A stretch of 64,000 nt of DNA. It comes from Purpureocillium takamizusanense. Taxonomy: Eukaryota; Ascomycota; Sordariomycetes; Hypocreales; Ophiocordycipitaceae. The stretch is taken from contig NC_063069.1 of the NCBI RefSeq assembly GCF_022605165.1, forward strand, positions 3,720,001 to 3,784,000, given 5' to 3'. The position numbers were made by a program, and so were the translations under genes. Position 1 is the stretch's first letter, and each line of letters opens with the position of its first letter. The notes under the pieces were generated by a model, which was not told the origin of the DNA, did no database searches, and was given only the letters and a program-made list of their open reading frames with translations. Positions 10,127 through 20,355 of this stretch are shown here, one piece after another.

Positions 10127-12322
10127 CTACGAGATGGCAAATGTACTCAGTGTCTGGTGCCAGCTGTACTGGCCTCCATTCTCCGTGACGGCAAACCAGT
10201 CCCCCCTCAACTCGTCATCGTCGATAATCTCCATTGGTAGCATCGTGGGCCACTCGCAAGCGCTCACTTCAATGGCGCTCGGCGGACGCGTGTGATAGCC
10301 GAGCAAAACGTTGGGCTGCGTGCCCGAGGACATTGCGCTGACGGACTGGGCCGTCCTCGGCGCCGGCTTGCGGATGCGCATCCTCCCAAAGTAGGGGACC
10401 ACGGCCTCAATGTCGCCATCTCTGCCATCGTGGCCCGAGGAGAGCAGCTCGAGCACCTTGGCGCTCTGCTCCGCGACGCGGCAGTCGAGGAGGTCCGCCG
10501 TGCGCCTGAGGCTCATGATGAGGCCCTCCATCAGGCTCCAGTCCTCGGAGAAGGCTTCAAACGGCTCGCCCGTGGCGCAGTGTCGGGACAGCGCACCAAC
10601 GACGAGGGTGAGGCCGGCGCTGAAGCCTTGAAAGTCCATGAGGTCGCAGATGATGAGTTCGGCGCCGGGGTAGTTGCGCAGGCGCAAGTACGTGCGGATG
10701 ACCTCTCGCGAGCCCTCCATGGCCCTCACGCGACTGAGCTCGTATCGCGCGTCCGTGGTCGACTTTAGCATGTATGGTGAGTGCGCGATCTTGAAGAGCG
10801 AAAAGAAGAGCAGCTTCGAGATCTCCTGCTGGTAGATTTGGCTGAGGCTCGCACCGGGCGAGTGTTGCCCCCACCAGGCCTGAGGGAACAACCCCCTGGC
10901 CTCCTCGAGTTCCCGGTCGATCTGAAGCGTAGTCTCGTACGAAGCGGCGTCACAGTCTTGGTCGCGTTTGACAATCGCTCCGATGATGCGGACCATGCGA
11001 TGGAGGATGGCCTGCGCAAGGGCCCCGAGCGGCCCCAGGGGCTGAATGTCACCGGGTTTGGGATACATGGACAGCGTAGCTGACGGATAGCCCAGCACCA
11101 TGGAAAGATTGAGCTCGAAGTGACAAGCCTGCGACCACAAGCTCTTCTTCAACCTCATGGCTTCGGACCCGTCGTTGGGGCGGTCGAAGCCGAGGATGGT
11201 GGCGGAGGTCATGGCGCGACGCACGCACGACCAGGCACGCCGCGGCCGGCCCATGTTGATGAGCAGCTTGAACTGGAGAAGCAGACACTGGATCCCATCG
11301 AGCGTGTCCTCGCCTTGCAGAGAGAGCACGGCGTGTGTGTACTTGACGTACGAGTCCAGAAGCGGCTGACGCCGAGTGGAAGGCATATGCTGCCGCAGCC
11401 ACTCCGTCGGCAGCTGCTGCACACAGAGGGCGAGCCACGAGAGGGCCTTGCAGGCAGTCGAGTCGAATCTCGGCCGCGCGAGGGCCGCCACGACGTAGTC
11501 TTCGACCTCGGCCAGCGGGCAGCCTTGCCACGGGACTCGCGACTCGTAGTCGGAGTAGCAGGTGCTCCACATGGCCCAGTATATCGTCGTCTCCCGCATC
11601 ATGAGCCGGACGATGTGCTCTTGGGGAATGTCGGGCCGGAGCTGGCTGAGCTCGTCTTGGAGGTGATGCACGGCCGGCTGGTGCTCGTGGTCATCGTCGA
11701 GCACCGACCCCTCATGATCGCGGATGAGCAGCGCATCGCGGAAGAGCTGTACCAGCGGCGCGTATGCGGGGTTCTCCGCCGCCTCGTCCTCTGAGTGTCC
11801 TGGGCTCCTTCTACGCTGGTGACCTCCTTCATCCGAAGCCGAGGGCGTCGGCAAGCCTGGTGACGCTGAGCGGCCCGTGTGGCCCGTATCCGCCGAGCAG
11901 GATCTCTCGCCATCGTCCTGCGTCCCACCCGCTTGCTTGTTCTTGTTCTTGTTCTTGTTCTTCTGGAGGGACACCGCGGCGTTCCCTGCCTCAAGGCTTC
12001 CGGCCTGCAGAGCCTGTACGGCGAGCGACGGGTCCTCGCCTACCTTATCGAGGAAGCGCCCGATGACGCTCTCCAGCTCTGCGACCCTCTTGCGAAGCGC
12101 GGCGGCCTGATCCGCCTGCGTCCGGTCGCGGGGGCGAGGCTGCTGCGGCGCGCAGGCGACGTCGTGAAGCGCGCAAGAGTGGCAGACCTGGGCGCCATCC
12201 GGCACGATGCAGCGTATCTTACGGCGCCGACACTCCGCGCACGACTTGGTGCCAAGACGCATCCGGCGCGGAGGATCATGCTGGCTCACGGACTCACTCA
12301 TGTCGGCGGTGATGGGGGCCAT
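10127..12322 (-). CDS. Zn(II)2Cys6 transcription factor, single exon
   Basis: A 731-aa uninterrupted frame. The zinc cluster has cysteines 28, 31, 38, 47, 50 and 57 (C-x2-C-x6-C-x8-C-x2-C-x6-C). A short coiled coil follows (about 70-95, heptads in RKRVAELESVIGRFL), as in dimeric C6 regulators. Residues 121-129 are an alternating Lys-Asn run from a hexanucleotide repeat. After a polar linker the rest looks like a fungal-specific transcription factor domain. The ATG at 12322 was used; Met8 is an alternative. It is divergent from the GH18 gene across 1.6 kb and convergent with the beta-lactamase-fold gene. The regulated pathway is unknown; control of the neighbouring GH18 gene is a reasonable guess. 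Confidence 0.9.
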   Translation of the reverse strand: MAPITADMSESVSQHDPPRRMRLGTKSCAECRRRKIRCIVPDGAQVCHSCALHDVACAPQQPRPRDRTQADQAAALRKRVAELESVIGRFLDKVGEDPSLAVQALQAGSLEAGNAAVSLQKNKNKNKNKQAGGTQDDGERSCSADTGHTGRSASPGLPTPSASDEGGHQRRRSPGHSEDEAAENPAYAPLVQLFRDALLIRDHEGSVLDDDHEHQPAVHHLQDELSQLRPDIPQEHIVRLMMRETTIYWAMWSTCYSDYESRVPWQGCPLAEVEDYVVAALARPRFDSTACKALSWLALCVQQLPTEWLRQHMPSTRRQPLLDSYVKYTHAVLSLQGEDTLDGIQCLLLQFKLLINMGRPRRAWSCVRRAMTSATILGFDRPNDGSEAMRLKKSLWSQACHFELNLSMVLGYPSATLSMYPKPGDIQPLGPLGALAQAILHRMVRIIGAIVKRDQDCDAASYETTLQIDRELEEARGLFPQAWWGQHSPGASLSQIYQQEISKLLFFSLFKIAHSPYMLKSTTDARYELSRVRAMEGSREVIRTYLRLRNYPGAELIICDLMDFQGFSAGLTLVVGALSRHCATGEPFEAFSEDWSLMEGLIMSLRRTADLLDCRVAEQSAKVLELLSSGHDGRDGDIEAVVPYFGRMRIRKPAPRTAQSVSAMSSGTQPNVLLGYHTRPPSAIEVSACEWPTMLPMEIIDDDELRGDWFAVTENGGQYSWHQTLSTFAIS
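11936..11962 (-). repeat. Coding hexanucleotide repeat (Lys-Asn run)
   Basis: Four perfect copies of CTTGTT plus a partial one, read on the minus strand as AAG and AAC codons. It gives alternating Lys and Asn at residues 121-129 of the regulator and is a likely site of length variation between strains. Confidence 0.85.
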
Positions 12323-13940
12323 GCGTTTTTGTGGAAATATTTGATATGAGTCCGTGAGAGAACGGAGCGAAGCGAAGCGAAGCGCGTCAGCATGGATGAC
12401 GGTGGATTTGCGTCAAGGGTCGGTCGACACCAATTATTTAGCCGACGGGTCCTCATATGGTCGTACCATGGCGTCAGCCGCATGTCGCGTACGTTCATGC
12501 TTTTTGCCCGCGCGTTTATTATAGTGACCTGTAGCGGCGTTCGCACCAACTCGGACGAACTGGTCGGCGTGACGCCCGCCCAGCGCCGACTTGGTGGCGG
12601 CCCGGGCCGAGGCATCTTCATCGTAGTTACAGCAGATTCAATGCAAGCCTTGAGGTAGTTATGGCCTGTAAGTACAGTACTTTCCGGGCGGGATAGCGAA
12701 AGTGTGCAAGGCAAGCAGGGGCTGGCGCAAGGCTCAGCTCAGAGCAGGATAGGACAGGAGTATTTGAGATTTCTCCCAAGAAGCGTCACATCTCGCCTTC
12801 ATGTTCAAGCGCGCCCAGCTCCAAACGGACTTGGCGTGCCGCAAGCCTTGACAAGTAAAATGCCTCGTCTTCCTTGAGCTGAGGAAGCTGGCAATCTAAT
12901 GTTGCATTATTGGACGTAGCCTCGGCACCGGTGACGGCCTCCAAGGCAGACTTGGCATCCTACATGTACGGGGCCAACTGGACACGTTGCGACCCGTAAT
13001 GTGTTGAAGATGGCTGTGGGCGGCGCCGTGCGGCCGAGAAGCAGCAGCAGCAACGGAGACAACTCGGTTGACATGCCAGCATAAAGCCCACGCCCACGCG
13101 ACGCCACACGTGGACCAGACGGGGGTGGTCAGGATCGTGCATGCGGATTGAACCACACTATTCTCGGAGGAGGGGGTGGGTGGACGGATGACTCCTTAGC
13201 CGCGCTCAACTGCGTCAAGGCATTGTGTGTGTATGTCGCGGTGAGGGTCTGACGATGCGAACAATGGACTGACGTGTGAGCAGTCAGTCAGCTTACCTCG
13301 TCCATCCCACATGCACCATGTGGCCAACCTGACGCTGCGAGAACGCAACCCAAGGAGTGCAACCTTCCACATCTGCTCGTGCCAATGACCGTCCCTCTGG
13401 TCCGAGGTGTCGGGTGGTGCCTTGCATTTGTCTCACTTGGGAATCGCGGCCCCCGCCACGAGACGCGCATGGTTGCGAATCCGCTCACGTCTGCACTCAT
13501 GTTCTAGACCTGCCGGGGCGGTTTCTCCATGCCATCCATCTGCATCAACACGACGGCAGCTCACAGCATGCTTGCACTGAACACCACCACTCCCTGCGCC
13601 ACCCCTGCTTTATATAGTATGCCAATAGTACGGTCATCTAAGGGTCCAACTTGCATAACGGTGGTAGTAGCAGTTGGGGCTTCTGCAACGTCTGCGGTGG
13701 AAGGAATCATTTCTCGAGAGCCAAGAGAGAGGCGAAGGCAACATGGAGCCATGAGTGTCTCAGTGCCCGGCTCGCGCCATGGTCCGGCTGAGTTAGCCGG
13801 CGTTGGCGCCGGTGACTGGAGGGAGGCCGACACCAGGGAGAGGGAGAGCTATAACATTGAGGCCGTGGACGCTCGATTTTCGTGTAGTCCTTGTATCAGC
13901 TAACTTAGTAGCAAGTTCATCATCGAGAGTTGCCGCCATC
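12323..13940. promoter_or_regulatory. Divergent promoter region between C6 regulator and GH18 gene
   Basis: 1,618 bp with no credible gene between two outward-facing genes. It contains a TATATA at 13611-13616, about 325 bp before the GH18 start, and several isolated CGG triplets. The short ORFs have no family features. Confidence 0.55.
13611..13616 (+). promoter_or_regulatory. Possible TATA box of the GH18 gene
   Basis: TATATA in otherwise GC-rich DNA, about 325 bp upstream of the ATG at 13941. The distance implies a long leader if it is used. Confidence 0.3.
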
Positions 13941-15014
13941 ATGCTGTGGCTTACACTCTTCACGTCCGTCTTGGCCGGTCTGGCGGCCGCTCTCCCGGCA
14001 TCCGAGGTGCCGGCTACGAGCTCAACGTGGAACCCTCGCCTGATTCTCTACTTCCAGACGACACACGACAAGAACGGGCTGCCCATCTCCATGCTGCCGC
14101 TGGTCAAGGAAAAGGGCATCGCCATGTCACACCTGTACATCTGCTCATTCCACATTAATGCCGGCGGTGTAATACACTTGAATGACTACCCCCCGTCGCA
14201 TCCACGCTTCCTCACGCTATGGAACGAAACCCTCATCATGAAGGACGCCGGCGTCAAGATCATGGGCATGGTCGGCGGCGCCGCGGCTGGGTCCTTCACC
14301 ACGGACACCCTAGACGGAAATGTTACGACTTTCGAACACTACTACGGACAGCTCAGGGACGTGATCCGCCAGTTCCAGCTCCAGGGCATAGACCTAGACA
14401 TTGAGGAGCCCATGAGCCAAGGGGGCGCATATCGCCTCATCGAGAGACTGCACAAGGACTTTGGCAACGACTTCATCATCACCATGGCACCCGTCGCCTC
14501 CTCGCTCACTGGGCCAGACGGGTTTGGCGATCTCAACTACACGACTCTCGAGAGCGGGTTGGGCCGCAACATCGACTGGTACAACGCCCAGTTCTACTCG
14601 GGCTTCGGCAGCATGTCCACGCCCAACGACTACCTCCGCATCGTCAACTCTGGATGGAAGCCGTACAAGGTTGTCGTGGGGCAACTGACATCGCCCGCAA
14701 ACGGATATGGCTATACCCCTTACGAAAAGCTCAATGCCACCATCGTGACGCTACGCGATAAGCTACACCATCGCATTGGCGGCATCTTCGGTTGGGAGTA
14801 CTTCAACAGCAAGCCTGGCGGCGAGGCGAAGCCCTGGGAATGGGCCCAGATCATGACACAGATCCTGAGGCCGGATATGGTGCCCAACATGCCCATCACC
14901 CGGACTCTTGCAGCGAAACTGGAAAGGGCGTACGTGGAGAGCACTGCGCATCTGGCAAGAGTTCCGGGCGCGTCCACCAAGGCTGTCAATTACCTCTCCA
15001 TGGTGGATCAATAG
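13941..15014 (+). CDS. Secreted GH18 glycoside hydrolase (chitinase or endo-beta-N-acetylglucosaminidase type)
   Basis: Single exon, 357 aa from the ATG at 13941. The frame is open further upstream, but this ATG directly precedes the signal peptide MLWLTLFTSVLAGLAAALP. A GH18 barrel follows: the strand motif KIMGMVGG near 106-113, then QGIDLDIE at 148-155 as the DxxDxDxE site with Glu155 as predicted acid/base, then TMAPV near 181 and WYNAQFY at 213-219. The first Asp of the motif is Gln148. It lacks a visible chitin-binding domain. Known activities of such short secreted fungal GH18 proteins are chitin hydrolysis or N-glycan cleavage between the two core GlcNAc residues; which applies is not decided here. 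It is divergent from the second C6 regulator. Confidence 0.88.
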   Translation: MLWLTLFTSVLAGLAAALPASEVPATSSTWNPRLILYFQTTHDKNGLPISMLPLVKEKGIAMSHLYICSFHINAGGVIHLNDYPPSHPRFLTLWNETLIMKDAGVKIMGMVGGAAAGSFTTDTLDGNVTTFEHYYGQLRDVIRQFQLQGIDLDIEEPMSQGGAYRLIERLHKDFGNDFIITMAPVASSLTGPDGFGDLNYTTLESGLGRNIDWYNAQFYSGFGSMSTPNDYLRIVNSGWKPYKVVVGQLTSPANGYGYTPYEKLNATIVTLRDKLHHRIGGIFGWEYFNSKPGGEAKPWEWAQIMTQILRPDMVPNMPITRTLAAKLERAYVESTAHLARVPGASTKAVNYLSMVDQ

Positions 15015-18000
15015 TTTACTAGCCACATACGCAAACGACCTACCTCAGTCGTACATTACGTTACGATCGGCTACGGGCCACCAAGCCATGTAGATAAATT
15101 ATAGACGCGCGTTTATACAAGTGGCGACATAGCCAAGTGCCTGACATGTTGCAAGGAGTACCTGAGGTTGGGTAAAGCACGTTAGAAGCCAAAACGTTGT
15201 AGGGCATCCTCCATTCGCACTGCGCTCCTAATCTACCACTCCAACACGAAGCCAGGCTCCCTCCATCCGCAGCGTTCGATCCGCCACGTTCAAGTGGTGC
15301 AACCATTTCCTTCAGAATACATGCCTCTTTGCCGGAAAAGCTCTTCATCTTCCATAGACTGAGAATCTCCATCTCAGACATTTTATAAGCAGAGACGACG
15401 CTCGCCAGAAGCCGCATCGCGCTCTGCTGGCGGCAACCCGGCCAATGTCTGGTGGCATAGGCTCCTCCTGCATTAATGTGCAATTCGCGCTGCAACGAAA
15501 AAGACAAGGTGCCTTTGCCTTTAGAAATGACCATTTTCGTGCTGGCAAGGCAAAGTGTCTCCCTACGCAAAAGACGGTTGTAGTGGGTGTTGATGTGCTT
15601 CGCGATCTGCTCATGACTGCACATTCAAGATCTCAGATCCGGTGTCATGTGCAATCGCAGCCCCTCGTACCTACCCGACATCTGCAAGTGTTGGTGTTCA
15701 TCGTGCACTGCAGGGGATCCATGTCAGCACGTATTAATGCTCCCACTTCATGGGACACCAACCGGCGCATCCGCCATGGATAAAGACAACGTCAACCTGC
15801 AGACGCGTGACACTCTGTCCCACGACCAGTGCTTTTTCCCGGGTCCCCATCCGGGACCCGTGTACGTGCAGAGCTGCTTGTGAGAGCTACAATGCTGCTC
15901 GAGCTCAGATTAGAAAGGCGAGATCTGTACAATGAGTGCTACAATTACCCCTTCATGCACAAAGCCTGTCGCCTCTCTGTCCCACGGAAATGTTTCGGGA
16001 GGAAAATGTTCTTTGCCGCGGATTCTTCGCCCGGAATATGAAGTGACCTCATCGCTGTTGAGAAGGTTGGGGTCCAGTCCAAGACCGAATGCTGAAAAAA
16101 AGAAAACAAGAGAATATACGTGGACAATTATTTTCATGTAAGAAGCAACCACTGGCTGGCAAGGCTGGTCCTCATGAGAGGGGGGGGGGTCGATTGCTTA
16201 TGAGTGACAGTGAACGTTGGCTGCGCGAAAGTCCTGAAGCCAACGTCTGATAAACGAAGATTGGTGCCGCTTAAGTTGAACGTGGGTTGAGAACTCCATC
16301 GAATTTATGGAAAGCGGAAGTGAACCAAACCCATGACTCAGCTTAGAGTACCGACACAGATCATGACTAGAACCCAGGATTCGTTGTAGAAAAGAAATTA
16401 CGTAGCAGTCGTCGTCACACCCATTCAACTGGCCTGTGCGAAAGAGGACAGGTCGCGTGTCGATCCGCCAGCGCGCTGCAACATCACACAACGTAGACCA
16501 TCAATACGCAACGGCTCGGACATACTAAAGCATAGATGAGCCTGCGAGCAGCCGCGCGTCCGCGCGTCCGCCCGTGGTCTGCGTATCTCCGCAGTTTCAT
16601 TAAAAAGTTGAGCCATATCACCCGGGCGAACTCATTCGCTATCAAGCCTCGACACGAGCGCAATATATTACACATGTGTGGCGTGTGCACTGTTGGCCAT
16701 ATTGTCTTAGGTCAAAAAATGACCAATCGTGCACTATGAATAAAGTCTCTCTGCTTTGCGAAACAAAGTGCGGCCCATGTTGCGATGGATAGTTTACATG
16801 ATTTTGCCCCTCGGCGATTAGAGCACTGGGGTCTGGAGACAATGGTACATTAGTTGATATGTGGGCTGTGAGACAGCTCTTTTACGGAATTATAGAGCAA
16901 CGACACTTGCATACATGACCATGCCGAAAGCAAACTTTTCGACACTTACAGAGCTGCAGCCCAACTGCATTGCCAGCGTAGCCGTTCGGTCAGTTGCTGC
17001 TCCATTGCTAGGGTGAATCAGCATCACGTGGGCATAAAGCTTTTGAACGTTCTATCCAAGCACGTATAAGTACAACTATCTTGAGCAGCAATCTACGAAA
17101 AAGGCATCGCAGGCCGCATAATAGTCTAGCTAAAGGTTTTCTGGATGGAAACGAATAACTGTTCATGGTACCAGAACGGATACAGGAAAGGTGCAAGCAA
17201 GGTCTAGCCTTTGTATGAAGCTTCAATGCTCCAACAGTAGAGTCTGCAGGGTCTGTTTCCCCATCGCCCGGCTAATGTGGTTACTGAAGCAAGCGAATTA
17301 GAACAACACGCAAGCAGGGCGCGCTGGCTCCGAAATTTTCAGTAGTGCACAAGCCAGTTGTCAATACCGGCTGGGTACTCCGTGTCGAATAGTTCGGAAA
17401 CGGAAACGGCCGTCGTTGACCTGCTGAAAATAGGAAAATGTCATTGAAATTGGAACACCATTAGGTGCATGTGGGTCGCAGTGTTTCAACGGAGTTTTCC
17501 AAGGAAGTTTATAAACCCGGCCGCGGCAGGCACTGCCGGAAATCGCCGCCTTTGGCGCACTTGAGAGCCCTGGTTTTGCTCGCGGCCAGAAGACCGACGG
17601 ACGCATTCTTGGTATATCTACTAGCTCTCATCCAGACACGCTTCCCATCATTGATATGTCGGCTGACGCAGACCGACATCCCTGTCTACAAAACTTGTCA
17701 GGCGCTCAGTCATCGGCACCAATGCAGAAGGGGGCACAGTTCTCGTAAATAGAATGCCCAATGCCTAATCCCACACAAGTACCACTTTTGAGTTCGTTGC
17801 TAATCTGCCTATATTGACAACGCCACTCAGCGACCCAGCAAAGCCAGTCAATTGCTCGCTTCATCTGGGCCACAAGGAGAGACAAGATTGACAGGGTTGT
17901 CAACTTGACCCACAAGGCCACGACAAAAGACCTGCAGTGCTGCACTGTAGTTATAGAAAACTTAGTCGTGCCATGCTCCGTTGCGTTTGAGCAGCCCATG

Positions 18001-19686
18001 GACAAAGCATCAGCATGCAGGAAGCATCCCAAAGCGAAAGCATGGATGTAACCCACACCTCAACTCAATTCTTTGCATGTTGTACTACGAAGTTGACATG
18101 GGTGGCGCTCCACAACATAGTCACGCCACAAGCCGAAATGCAATGGAAAGCTTTGGAGCACATGAAAAGATAAAACGGCTAATAAGAGTTTATCGGAGCA
18201 ATACTCTTGCGTTTGCCGCCCGTGGTGTGACTGAACCCCATCATGGCAGAGAGTGCATCAAGCGTCATGGCTGCCCATGAGTTCTACTCTAACATGGCTT
18301 GTTGCTGCTAGAAAGGAAGCTGACGGAGAATCTATCCTCGAATATAAGAATAGTTCGAAGCTTGGTTTAAGATTGAGACTTCCGGATGACGATATCCGTG
18401 ACTGAGGGTGGCTCAGACCAACGGGAGGGCGGTAGGCACCTGAAAAACAACTTTGTTTTGGTGCTAGCACTGCTGCATACCGGGGCATGGCGATAGAAAA
18501 AAAATCCATAAGCATCGCCGTATGCTTCGAGAAGCCGGAAATATTGCCGCAATGAAAGACGCTGATGGGTGCCAAGTACATCAATGTTTCTCTGTCAAAC
18601 TCAAAACTGGAAGGATCAACGCGAAGACAGAAGCCTATGCTGCAAGTCTGAAGCGGTTTCGGAGTCTGTCCGGTTGTACAAAGACTACCATCCTGACCCA
18701 AGCCAAGATCTTAGCCAGTGCTCGGAGGGCGCTTCGTCCCCTTCGCGGGAACCACATAAATCCTTTCTAGTATACAATTCACTATGTCAACATAGAGCGC
18801 CTCGCGCTGAGCGCAGCTTTGGGACCAAAATTGACGACAGAAACGGAACCTGGCCCTTGTCCATCACATCCAGGAACGTCGCAGCGAATAGAGTTCGCCG
18901 GGCGGAATGACGGTCCATCATCCGTGTTCCACGCTTGGCTGAGGACAGGCTACGGAGACAAGCGATGTAGAAAATGATATTACACCTACACCGCGCTACA
19001 GTGTTCCGGCGCATAACTGCGCCGTCGAGGCCAAAACCGAAGATTCAAGCCATCTAGCACAGGTAACCGAGTTATGGCTCTCCGTTGCCCGCAATGCAGT
19101 CTCACGCTCAAATTAGGTCCTCTCGTTGTCAAACCTCTCGCAGCAACGCCCGAGGACAAGGCTCGTAGACTCCAGTCTGCACTTGCTGGCCGACTTTCAC
19201 GAGGTTGCTGGGGACGCATTGCAACCTCATGAACCGCCCGCAGACTGCCGCCTTAGCATACGGCACGCTGTAGGAGTACCGGACACTACAAAATACGGCG
19301 TTGATACGCGTTGCCGGCCCGCGGTCTCAAGGCCGCCTTAAAACCATGAAGCGGAGCCAGGTACATAGTACGTTTCTAGCTAGATCACAGATTGCATGTT
19401 GCAATGAGATCGTCAGTTATGTCGAGCTATAATTGAAGTATTAAGACCAGGTCAAGGATGTCCATGATGCAGGCGCTGCCTTGATCGCTTTCTCACGATA
19501 CGCTTACGTGGCAGGCACGGCGTTGGGGGGGGGTTCACTTACGATAAAACTTTGTCGTTCGTCAGCGAACGGGGAAGGCGAAGCCGAAACACATAAGAAG
19601 GCGCCGAACGTCCGCCTCGAGTAGTGTTAGCCAACACAAGAGACAACCCGCCCTGAATATCATTTGCACCCTGAAATCGCATCAAG
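15015..19686. other. Long intergenic region without a convincing gene
   Basis: 4.7 kb that is visibly less GC-rich than its surroundings. ORFs are all short (the longest, at 15061-15624 and 18258-18701 on the minus strand, are under 190 aa) with no signal peptide, family motif or splice-linked partner. It has a small inverted repeat (CGGGTCCC...GGGACCCG) near 15839-15860. It may hold decayed genes or untranslated RNA that I cannot see. Confidence 0.5.
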
Positions 19687-20355
19687 ATGAGACTCCCCAT
19701 TGTCGTTGCGGCGCTGGCCAGCCTCGCCGGCGCCTATGTGTTGGACAAGACCTTGCCCGCAACCAAGATGGCATACGAGCCTTCCATGGGGAGCTGTAGC
19801 GCCATCTCCACGGCGTTGATCGAACCCTGCTTCGGCACGTTCATGTTCTGCGCATTCGGGCACTACAAAGACAACAACGAGACGTACGCGAGCGGTCAAG
19901 CCTGTGCTGCGGATCGCGGCCTCAATATGGCTGCCACCGTCCCCGGCATCATCGACGAGGAGGCTTACAAGACGGCTGCCGCGAGTCTCTCTCGTGCGAA
20001 TCAGTATATTGCGAAATATTACCAGAGTTGGCTCGGCGCGTGGCAGAGAGCCCAGAGGCCCAGACTGGAAGGGGGAGGAGACGAGGACTTTGCTGCCCGC
20101 GCAAAGCGGATCAGGGAGTCCAAGCAGCGAATGGCGGAGCGGACGCTCGACAAGAGCAACGCGGACCGGGAAGTAGAGGCGGCGAAGGAGGCGATTCAGG
20201 CTGCCACGGTACCGGAAGTTGCCAGGGAGATTTTGAAGATGGTCGACCAGGCCGGAAGGTACACCGCCGACGATTTTTACAGCAAGAAAAAGGTGCATGG
20301 GTGGTATATGGATGCGCTCACGTGGATGCAACAGGCCATGTACTTGGAGGAATGA
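19687..20355 (+). CDS. Secreted protein of unknown function, four cysteines
   Basis: A single 222-aa frame starting MRLPIVVAALASLAGA, a clear signal peptide with likely cleavage near residue 16. The mature part has four cysteines in its first 60 residues (GSCSA, EPCFG, FMFCAF, QACAAD), enough for two disulfides. A charged, helical C-terminal half follows, rich in Lys, Arg, Glu and Ala (about 115-190), ending in an aromatic stretch (YMDALTWMQQAMYLEE). I do not recognise a family. Signal peptide, cysteine pairs and standalone position fit a secreted effector or cell-wall associated protein, but no role can be assigned. Confidence 0.75.
   Translation: MRLPIVVAALASLAGAYVLDKTLPATKMAYEPSMGSCSAISTALIEPCFGTFMFCAFGHYKDNNETYASGQACAADRGLNMAATVPGIIDEEAYKTAAASLSRANQYIAKYYQSWLGAWQRAQRPRLEGGGDEDFAARAKRIRESKQRMAERTLDKSNADREVEAAKEAIQAATVPEVAREILKMVDQAGRYTADDFYSKKKVHGWYMDALTWMQQAMYLEE

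Noticed and set aside
11049..11794. ORFs opposite or overlapping the 731-aa regulator
   Set aside because: Same span as a gene with a clear zinc cluster; composition is that of shadow frames.
13803..13940. Upstream extension of the GH18 frame
   Set aside because: The signal peptide begins at the ATG at 13941, and an extension would bury it.
15061..15624. 187-aa minus-strand ORF
   Set aside because: No family features or linked exons, and composition is like the surrounding non-coding DNA.
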